Of a stretch of DNA of 64,000 bases, positions 1-6,700 are shown in pieces. The first letter of the stretch is position 1, and every line of letters begins with the position of its first letter. Under the pieces are notes generated by a model, which saw nothing but the letters and a program-made list of their open reading frames with translations, had not been told where the DNA came from and searched no databases. The translations under genes and the position numbers were made by a program. This DNA is from Lentzea alba (GTDB lineage Bacteria; Actinomycetota; Actinomycetes; Mycobacteriales; Pseudonocardiaceae): the NCBI RefSeq assembly GCF_011067745.1, contig NZ_JAAMPJ010000001.1, forward strand, positions 1,412,829 to 1,476,828, written 5' to 3'.

Positions 1-102
1 CGGCTGGCCGTCGAACACGACGACCTGCGGCTCCCGGCCGTTGACCGAAACGGCGACGCAGGTGCTCGACGTGCCGAAGTCGACCGCGACGTGCAGGCTC
101 AT
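1..102 (-). CDS. Hsp70-family protein, N-terminal fragment
   Basis: Only the first 34 codons lie in the window; the gene runs off the left edge. The peptide has the Hsp70/actin-fold phosphate-1 loop (VDFGTSSTCVAV), which binds ATP in DnaK-like proteins. The ATG at 102-100 follows a purine-rich ribosome site (GAGGGGAAGG) about 6 nt away. It lies on the same strand as, and downstream of, the SARP-type regulator at 221-2869, with 118 bp between them. Many actinobacterial Hsp70-like proteins outside the dnaK operon have divergent substrate domains, so a chaperone role cannot be assumed from this fragment. Confidence 0.75.
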   Translation of the reverse strand, partial: MSLHVAVDFGTSSTCVAVSVNGREPQVVVFDGQP

Positions 103-220
103 GCACCTTCCCCTCTTTCGCGCACATGCTTACCCGATGCGGCACGCTCGGACGACACGGATGGCCAAGGTCGCGCCCCTGGACGAGGTCGACCACGCGT
201 CCGGCGCCCGCCCAGGCCTC

Positions 221-2869
221 CTACTCGGTCATCCAGCTGATGACCTCGTCGGCTCGTGCGTCGTCCAGCTCACGCCAAAGACGCACACTGCGTTCCCACG
301 CGACGGCGGCCTCTTCTCGCCGATTCAGACGCTTCAGAGCAATGCCCAGTTGACCAAGCACAAAGGCTTCGGTGGGGGTGTCGCCGAACTGTCTCCACAC
401 GCCGGCCAACGTCTCGAGTTCGGGCAGCGCCTCGGCGTGCTGCCCGAGGCTGATCAGCACGGCGGCTCGGTTGCTGCGCACGCGGAGCTTGAGGTACTCG
501 TCGCCGTGCTGCGGCGCCAGTGCCTCAGAGCGAGCCACGTGCGGAAGCGCCTCGGCAGCGCGACCGGTTGCGTGGAGTACCGAAACCAGGTTGGTCTGGG
601 CGGCGCACTCCAGATACACGGATTCGATCTCGGCCGCGATGGTGAGGCCTCGCTGAAGGCAGGCGATCGCCTCGTCCACCCGGTCGAGCTTCCGGTAGAG
701 GCTGGACATGTTGATCAGGCCGGCCGCCTCGGTGTACCGCTCACCTGCCTCGCGCACAAGCGGCATCGCTTCTTCGAAAGCGCGCAGCGCGTCGTCATGG
801 CGGCGGACGTCCTCGTACACCGACGCCAACTTGAGCTTCAGGATCCCCTGCTCGCGGGGTGAGCCGAACGTCGCCACGGCTTCGAACATCTCGACAGCCT
901 CCGCTCGGCGCGCAGGTCCCATGACGATGTACTTGAACAGGTGCAGTGGGAACAACTGAGCGTGTCGGTGCCAGCCTCTGGCGAGCGCCGCGAACATGAC
1001 CGCCTTCAGGTTGGCCCACTCCTGACGACGCCACACGAGGGTGTCGAACCATGAGGAAAACTCCTGCGGCACCACACCGGAAGTCACCTCACCGGCTTGT
1101 ATCAGCACCATGGTGGTCTGAAAGTTCGTGGCGTTTTCCAGAGTGTGGACGTACCACTCGGTCAAACGGAACGCCGCAGCCTCGTCGTCTCCGCACAGCT
1201 CGGCCGCATAGGCGCGCAACAGGTCGTGCAGGTCGTAGCGGCCCGGTGTCCGCGACTGCACGAGATGATCGGCGACCAGCCGCTCCACCAGCCGGCGGGC
1301 TTGGGCGACCGACACACTCGCAAGCGCAGCCGCGGCGCTCACATCGAAGTCAGGTCCAGGGTGAATCGACAGCAATCGGAACATGCGGGCCGACTCGGCG
1401 TCCAAGGCCCGGTAGGACCACGAGAACACCGAACGCACGTCGACGTCCTCGAAGTCGCTCAACGCATCGAGCCGGGTGGCCCCGAGCTCGTCGACGAACT
1501 GCCGCAACGACGTGTCCGGGAATCGCAACACCCGTTCGGCGAAAACCCGCAACGCCAACGGTAGCCCGGCACACCTCTCGGCGATCTCGCGCGCGGACTC
1601 CGGTTCGGTGTCGATTCGCGATTCGCCCAGCACCGCGACTAGCAACGACCGCGCGGCCCCGAAGTCCAGCTGCCGCAGGCTGATCGCCTTCGCGTCGTGC
1701 TGTGAAACCAGGGCGCGGAGCTGGTTGCGGCTGGTGATCACCACCCGCACCCCGGCCGCACCGGGCAACAGGGGAAGCACCTGGCGCGCCGAGGCGGCGT
1801 TGTCCAGCACCAGCAGCAACCGCCGGTCGACCAGCGTCGTGCGCAGCAACGCGAACCGCGCCTCGGCACCGGGCGGGGTCTCCTCGACACCCAGCCCGAT
1901 CAGCAGCATCTCTGCCACCGCCGCCGGATCGACCGGTTGCGCCTCGGGATCGAACCCGCGCAGGTTCACGTAGAGATCACCATCGGGGAATTCGTCGCGC
2001 ACCTCGCGGGCCCACCGCAGCACCAGCGCTGTCTTGCCGACGCCACCGACACCGTGCACGACCGTGACCCCGGTCGTCTTGGCCAGCAACCGGAGTTCCT
2101 CGTCGCGGCCGACGAAGTTCAGCACCGCGGACGGCAGCTGACGCGGGACCTGCCGTCCGCCGGCGGGCACGTCCGCGCGCAGAATCCGTTCGTGCAGCTC
2201 CTGCAGCGGCAGGCCGGGATCGACGCCGAGCTCGTCGGCGAGCTTCGCCCGCACCTGCCGGTAGGCGGCGAGTGCCTCGGCCTGCTGCCCCGCGCGGTAC
2301 AGGGCGAGCATCAAGTGCCGCCAGAACGACTCGCGCAACGGGTGGTCGGCGACCAGCGACCGCAGCTCGACGACGATCTCGCGACCGAGGCCGCGGTCGA
2401 GGTCGGCCTCGATGCGGAGCTCCAACGCGTTGAGACGTTCTTCGGCGAGCCTCGGCACGTCGTCGCAGTGCAGTGCGTCCGACGTGACGTTGGCGAGCAC
2501 CGGCCCGCGCCACAACGCCGACGCCGCACCGAAGTCACCCGAGCCGACCAGGGCCCGGAACCGCAGCAGATCCAGCTGGTCCGGGTCGACGACGGCCAGG
2601 TAGCCGCCGGGCCGCGTCCGCACGCAGTCCGCCGTCCCCAGCGCGGATCTCAGCCGTGCCACCACCATCTGCAACGTCTTGCGGGCGCGATCGGCTTTTG
2701 ACGGCGCTCCGGCCCAGATGCGCTCGATCAGCTCGTCGGCAGACACGAACTGGTTGGGGCGCAACAGCAACGTCGCCAGCAGCACGTGGCATCGGCCGGC
2801 CGGGACAGCCACCGGCTCGCCGTCGAGAAGCACCTCCAACGGCCCCAGCACGCGGAACTCGGCTCGCAC
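221..2869 (-). CDS. SARP/AfsR-type regulator: BTAD + NB-ARC + TPR
   Basis: This 882-residue protein has the AfsR architecture. Residues 1-100 are an OmpR-like winged-helix DNA-binding domain and about 100-232 a bacterial transcriptional activation domain. An NB-ARC (STAND) ATPase follows with Walker A GVGGVGKT at 273-280, a Walker-B-like LLLVLDN near 351-357 and GLPLAL at 435-440. TPR-like helices fill roughly residues 690-870. Such regulators are known to bind direct heptamer repeats next to the -10 box. Exactly such repeats occur four times in the adjoining 2900-3530 region, the first only 34 bp from this start codon. Start is GTG at 2869 after GGAGGG. The divergent site suggests autoregulation and control of the small-RNA array (inference). 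In Streptomyces, afsR likewise neighbours its small target afsS. Confidence 0.9.
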   Translation of the reverse strand: MRAEFRVLGPLEVLLDGEPVAVPAGRCHVLLATLLLRPNQFVSADELIERIWAGAPSKADRARKTLQMVVARLRSALGTADCVRTRPGGYLAVVDPDQLDLLRFRALVGSGDFGAASALWRGPVLANVTSDALHCDDVPRLAEERLNALELRIEADLDRGLGREIVVELRSLVADHPLRESFWRHLMLALYRAGQQAEALAAYRQVRAKLADELGVDPGLPLQELHERILRADVPAGGRQVPRQLPSAVLNFVGRDEELRLLAKTTGVTVVHGVGGVGKTALVLRWAREVRDEFPDGDLYVNLRGFDPEAQPVDPAAVAEMLLIGLGVEETPPGAEARFALLRTTLVDRRLLLVLDNAASARQVLPLLPGAAGVRVVITSRNQLRALVSQHDAKAISLRQLDFGAARSLLVAVLGESRIDTEPESAREIAERCAGLPLALRVFAERVLRFPDTSLRQFVDELGATRLDALSDFEDVDVRSVFSWSYRALDAESARMFRLLSIHPGPDFDVSAAAALASVSVAQARRLVERLVADHLVQSRTPGRYDLHDLLRAYAAELCGDDEAAAFRLTEWYVHTLENATNFQTTMVLIQAGEVTSGVVPQEFSSWFDTLVWRRQEWANLKAVMFAALARGWHRHAQLFPLHLFKYIVMGPARRAEAVEMFEAVATFGSPREQGILKLKLASVYEDVRRHDDALRAFEEAMPLVREAGERYTEAAGLINMSSLYRKLDRVDEAIACLQRGLTIAAEIESVYLECAAQTNLVSVLHATGRAAEALPHVARSEALAPQHGDEYLKLRVRSNRAAVLISLGQHAEALPELETLAGVWRQFGDTPTEAFVLGQLGIALKRLNRREEAAVAWERSVRLWRELDDARADEVISWMTE

Positions 2870-2902
2870 ACGTCCCTCCAGGTCACGGGCAGCTTAGACG
2901 GT

Positions 2903-2947
2903 GTGTGATCGCGGTGTGAGCAAGGTGTGAGCGGGACAGGGCAGAGT
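2903..2947 (+). promoter_or_regulatory. SARP-type promoter P1 of the RNA array
   Basis: Three direct heptamers (GTGTGAT 2903-2909, GTGTGAG 2914-2920, GTGTGAG 2925-2931) repeat with an 11-bp period. Ten bases later comes CAGAGT (2942-2947), a weak -10-like hexamer. This is the geometry known for SARP-activated promoters. It sits in the divergent gap 34 bp from the regulator start. Confidence 0.7.
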
Positions 2948-2953
2948 TCTCCT

Positions 2954-3030
2954 CAGCGGTGCTGGTGGCAAAGATTCCTGGGGGGCCACCAGCACCGCTC
3001 GCCAGTTCCCGGGCACTTTCACCAGCCGCT
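2954..3030 (+). ncRNA. Array RNA 1 (partial or read-through copy)
   Basis: Downstream of P1 is a perfect 15-bp hairpin. Its arms are 2955-2969 and 2985-2999, and its 15-nt loop contains GATTCCTGGGGG. The loop resembles the 15-nt loop of the first hairpin in RNA 2. No terminator precedes P2 at 3037, so the transcript may be a truncated copy or read through to the terminator at 3217-3248. The 3' end is unknown. Confidence 0.45.
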
Positions 3031-3036
3031 CGGCCT

Positions 3037-3070
3037 GTGTGACCGAAGTGTGAGTGCCGCCGGGCAGAGT
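3037..3070 (+). promoter_or_regulatory. SARP-type promoter P2 of the RNA array
   Basis: Two heptamers, GTGTGAC (3037-3043) and GTGTGAG (3048-3054), are spaced 11 bp start to start. Exactly 10 bp separate the second from CAGAGT (3065-3070). Spacing and -10 sequence are the same as in P1, P3 and P4. Confidence 0.7.
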
Positions 3071-3076
3071 GGTGTT

Positions 3077-3248
3077 CAGCCGGACGACGAGAGTGACAAC
3101 GAGATTTGGGGGGTGTCACGATCGTCGACCTCCAGCCGGGCCGCCCCTCCCCAGTGGGTCGGCCCGGAGGGAATCCGGTGATGGGGGGACCGGACAATCC
3201 CCTGTTGTCCGGTGCAGGGCCCGCGGCTTCGGCCGCGGGCCCATTTTT
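3077..3248 (+). ncRNA. Structured small RNA 2 of tandem array
   Basis: Predicted transcript of about 170 nt from P2 to its own terminator. First hairpin: CGACGA (3085-3090) pairs with 3122-3127 and GTGACA (3093-3098) with 3114-3119. A GA/GA internal loop lies between them and the 15-nt loop ends in GGGGGG. Second hairpin: an 8-bp stem 3136-3143/3160-3167 with a 16-nt loop ending CCCCAGTGGGT. Third hairpin: a 9-bp stem 3189-3197/3205-3213 with loop TCCCCTG, directly preceded by GGGGGG (3183-3188) that could pair with the loop as a pseudoknot. No start codon with a ribosome site is seen. Function unknown. Confidence 0.65.
3217..3248 (+). terminator. Intrinsic terminator of RNA 2
   Basis: An 11-bp GC stem (3217-3227/3232-3242) is capped by a TTCG tetraloop closed by C-G and followed by ATTTTT. 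The U-tract lies on the plus side only, which fixes the direction of transcription. Confidence 0.9.
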
Positions 3249-3263
3249 CGTTGCCGACAGCGC

Positions 3264-3308
3264 GCGTCATCGATGCGTGAGCGGCGCGTGAGCGGCGTCC
3301 GGCAGAGT
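3264..3308 (+). promoter_or_regulatory. SARP-type promoter P3 of the RNA array
   Basis: Heptamers GCGTCAT (3264-3270, degenerate), GCGTGAG (3275-3281) and GCGTGAG (3286-3292) repeat every 11 bp. CAGAGT at 3303-3308 again follows after 10 bp. The block is nearly identical to P4, which points to recent duplication of these two units. Confidence 0.7.
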
Positions 3309-3314
3309 CTGCAC

Positions 3315-3445
3315 CGCTGGGTTTCACCAGGCCGGCTCCCCCCAGTGGGTCGGCCGGCGGAATCCGGTCTGGGGGAAATCGGAACCGGGCAGTCCCCTGC
3401 TGTTCGGTTCCCGGGGTCCGCGGCTTCGGCCGCGGGCCCTTTTTT
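3315..3445 (+). ncRNA. Structured small RNA 3 of tandem array
   Basis: Predicted transcript of about 130 nt. It shares a block with RNA 2 (CAGTGGGTCGGCC, then GAATCCGGT). The C-rich 16-nt loop (3335-3350, ending CCCCAGTGGGT) is closed by 3330-3334/3351-3355. A GGGGG run (3371-3375) precedes a 12-bp stem, 3381-3392/3400-3411, which includes two G-U pairs and has loop TCCCCTG, the same loop as in RNA 2. The stem sequence is unrelated to that of RNA 2 but fully paired, which is good evidence for selection on structure. The 5' G-loop hairpin is reduced to a small CTGG/CCAG hairpin. Confidence 0.65.
3414..3445 (+). terminator. Intrinsic terminator of RNA 3
   Basis: An 11-bp stem (3414-3424/3429-3439, one T-G wobble) with TTCG loop is followed by six T residues. 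It is almost identical to the terminator of RNA 2. Confidence 0.9.
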
Positions 3446-3484
3446 CTTCGTTCGGCAACCCGTTCTGTCGTCCTGCGGCAGCGA

Positions 3485-3529
3485 GTGTCATCGATACGTG
3501 AGCGGCGCGTGAGGGGCGTGCGGCAGAGT
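3485..3529 (+). promoter_or_regulatory. SARP-type promoter P4 of the RNA array
   Basis: Heptamers GTGTCAT (3485-3491), ACGTGAG (3496-3502) and GCGTGAG (3507-3513) lie on an 11-bp period. They are followed after 10 bp by CAGAGT (3524-3529), the same geometry as the other three promoters. Confidence 0.7.
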
Positions 3530-3535
3530 CTTGCT

Positions 3536-3702
3536 CAGCCGGTTCGACGGAGGCAGGCAACACCTGGGGGAACCTCCGAAGAACACCCGGCCGGTGCGGT
3601 CGCCTCCCTCTTGGCCACACCGGACCGGGACCGGCGAATGGGGGGAAGCAGGTAGAACCCCTGCTACCTGAATGGGCCCGCGGCTTCGGCTGCGGGCCTT
3701 TT
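3536..3702 (+). ncRNA. Structured small RNA 4 of tandem array
   Basis: Predicted transcript of about 165 nt. First hairpin: CGGAGG (3548-3553) pairs with 3573-3578; its loop contains CACCTGGGGG. Second hairpin: CCGGTG (3591-3596) pairs with 3618-3623 around a pyrimidine-rich loop (CCTCCCTC). Then comes GGGGGG (3640-3645) and the hairpin 3649-3655/3664-3670 with loop AACCCCTG. The order of elements matches RNA 2, although primary sequence outside loops and terminator is largely diverged. Confidence 0.6.
3674..3702 (+). terminator. Intrinsic terminator of RNA 4
   Basis: An 11-bp stem with TTCG loop (3674-3684/3689-3699, two G-U closures) is followed by TTTT. It belongs to the same family as the other two array terminators. 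Confidence 0.85.
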
Positions 3703-3720
3703 CAATTTGCGCCGAAACGA

Positions 3721-3767
3721 ACGCGGGGAGCTTTCGTGCACCAGAAGTGCACGAAAGCTCCCCGCGT
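3721..3767. repeat. 21-bp perfect inverted repeat after the RNA array
   Basis: Arms 3721-3741 and 3747-3767 are perfectly complementary over 21 bp with loop CAGAA. The element lies between the last array terminator and the eccC stop codon at 3786. It may be a strong terminator for eccC, although there is no T-tract, or a dispersed palindromic element. Which of these applies cannot be told from one copy. Confidence 0.85.
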
Positions 3768-3785
3768 GGGCAGAGATACCGGTTG

Positions 3786-6700
3786 TTATTCCGGCGGAAT
3801 CCAGGCGAACTGCATGCGCTGCTGACCGAACTTGCGGGTCACCAGCGTGCCCCGGCCGGGAGGCTGCGGCGACGGCTTCAGGTTGCCGACGATGTTGCCC
3901 TCCTCCTTCGAACCGGAACCGACGAAGATCGGCGCCGCGATCTCCTTCAGCTTGCCGATGATCGGGTCGTACATCGCGCGGGACGCGCCACCCATGCGGC
4001 GGACGACGACCACGTGCAGACCGACGTCCTTCGCCTGCGGGATGAACTCGGCCAGCGGCTGCATCGGGTTCGCGCCACCCTGTGGAGCGACCAGGTCGTA
4101 GTCGTCGACGACGACGAACACCTCGGGACCCGTCCACCAGGAGCGGTTCTTGAGCTGTTCCTGCGTGACGTCCGGGCCGGGCATGCGCTTGGCGAGCGAG
4201 GCGCGCACCTCCTGGACGTTCTGCGTGAACTGGGTGCCCGACACCGCGTAGGTGAGCAGGTGGTCGGTGTCGATGAAACCGAGCATCGTGCGGCGGTAGT
4301 CCGCGAGCAGGATCAACGCCTCGGACGAGGTGTAGCTCTGCATGATGCCGCGGACGATCGTGCGCAGGATGTTCGTCTTGCCCGACTCGCCGTCGGCCAG
4401 CGCGACGAAGTGCGGGTCCGCGTCGAAGTCCAGGTAGACCGGCGCGAGCTCGTCCTCGTTGACACCGACCGGGACCAGGTGGCCGCGGTTGGGGTTGATC
4501 TGCTGGACGTGCGCCATGAACTGCGCGTGGTCGAGCAGGTCGGGCAGCATCCGGACCTGCGGGGCCCGCGGGCCCTGCCACGCCTGGGTGAGCTTGGCGC
4601 TGAGGTCCTGGACACCCGCCGAGATCGTGGTCGGGTCCTGCGAGGTGTCGATGCGCGGCAGGCCGGTGAGGAAGTGCAGCTTGTCACCGGTCAGACCGCG
4701 GCCGGGACGACCGGGCGGCACGTTGATCGCGACCTTGCGGTCGATCTCGGACTCGCTCGGGTCACCGAGGCGCAGCTCGAAGCGGGTGCCGAGGAGGTCC
4801 TTCATGGCGGGCCGGATCTCCGCCCACCGGTTGGCGGCGACGATCACGTGCACGCCGTAGGACAGACCCTGCGCCGCCAGCGCCTGGACCTGCGGCTCGA
4901 CCATCTCGAACTCCTGGCGGAAGTTCATCCAGCCGTCCACGATCAGGAACGCGTCGCCGAAGGCGTCGTCGTTGATCTCACCGCGGCGCTTGCGGTTGCG
5001 GAACTCGACCATCGAGTCGATCCGCTGGTCGCGCCAGCGGAGCTCGCGTTCGGTGATCAGGGTCTGCAACTCGGCCACCATGCGGCGGACCTTGTCGACG
5101 TCGAGACGACCGGCGAACCCACCGACGTGCGGCATGTCCTCCATCGACGCGAGCGTGCCACCACCGAGGTCGATGCAGTAGAACTGCGCCTCCTGCGGCG
5201 TGTGCGTCAGCGACATCGACGCGATGATCGTCCTGAGCAGGGTCGACTTGCCCGACTGCGGACCACCGACGACCGCGCCGTGGCCGGCGGCACCGGAGAA
5301 GTCCGCCCACAGCAGGTCGCGGCGCTGCTCGAACGGCTTGTCGACCACACCGACCGGGATCTGCAGCACGCCGTTCGCCCCGTAACCGGGCGAGGTGAGT
5401 CCGCGGTCCGGCGTCACGTCGAGCGGCGGCAGGATCGTGTCCATCGTCGGCGGCTCGTTCAGCGGCGGCAGCCACACCTCGTGCGCGGGCGGGCCCTGGC
5501 CGACGAGGCGGTCGACGATCAGCTCGAGCTGGGTCGGCTCGTTGCCCTCTTCCTTCTTCGGCTCCGCGGCCTTGACCGGCTCGACGGGCCGTTCCGGCTC
5601 CTTCGGGATCTCGATGAAGTCCGGCACGAAGAACCGCGGGCGCTTGTCGCTGCGGACCGCCACCGACTCACCGGCGGACTGCATGCCCGACGGCCGGTAG
5701 GTGCCAGAGACGTAGAGCGCCTTGAACCTGGTCAGCGGCATGCCCTGCACGCTCAGGTAACCCGAGCCGGGGATCGGCGGCAGCTCGTAGGCGTCCGGCA
5801 CACCGATCGCCGCGCGCGACTCGGCCGCGTTGAACGTCTTCAGGCCGATCCGGTACGAGAGGAACGTGTCCAGACCGCGCAGCTTGCCCTCCTCGAGTCG
5901 CTGCGACGCGAGGAGCATGTGCATCTGCAGCGACCGGCCGACACGACCGATCTGGAGGAAGATGTCGATGAAGTCCGGCTTCGCCGTCAGCATCTCGGAG
6001 AACTCGTCGATGCAGATGAACAGCGCGGGCAGCGGGTCGAGCTGGGCGCCGTTCTCGCGGGCCTTCTCGTAGTCCCAGACGTTCTTGTAGTTGCCCTTCG
6101 CCAGGACCTCCTGGCGACGCGACACCTCACCGGCGATGGCGTCCTTCATGCGGTCGACCAGGGTGAGGTCGCCGGCCAGGTTGGTGATCGTCGCGGCGAC
6201 GTGCGGTGCCTTGTCCAGACCGAGGAACGTCGCACCACCCTTGAAGTCGACGAGGATCATGTTGAGCGCCGTCGACGAGTGCGAGGCCAGCAGGCCCAGC
6301 ACCAGGGTCCGGAGGAACTCCGACTTACCGGAACCGGTCGCGCCGATGCACAGGCCGTGCGGGCCCATGCCGTCCTCGGCCGCTTCCTTGATGTCGAGCT
6401 CGACCTGCTGGCCGTGCTCACCGATGCCGAACGGGATCCGGTAGCGGTCGCGCTTGGGCCGCGGGCGCCAGGCCTGCTGCACGTCGAACGTGATCGGGTC
6501 GCCGGGAATGCCCATGAACTCGAGGATCGGCGGGTTGTTGCTCATCGCCAACGGGTCCTCGCCGCTGTCGCCACCGGCTTCACCGGCCGCGCCCATGCGG
6601 TACGGCGAGAGCCTGCGGGCGAGCGCCTCGGCCTCCACGATGGACAGCCGGTCCGGCGCGCCGAACCACTCGACACCGCTCGCGGAACGGGCACCGAGCT

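Noticed and set aside
3151-3250. Small proteins read through the array units (frames starting at GTGGGTCGG in units 2 and 3)
   Set aside because: The two frames run straight through the terminator hairpins, share residues only where the RNA elements are conserved, have no ribosome site, and are not kept in unit 4. Stem covariation fits RNA better.
2903-3702. CRISPR array
   Set aside because: Repeated units are 120-240 bp with promoters and terminators; there are no short identical repeats with regular unique spacers and no cas genes.
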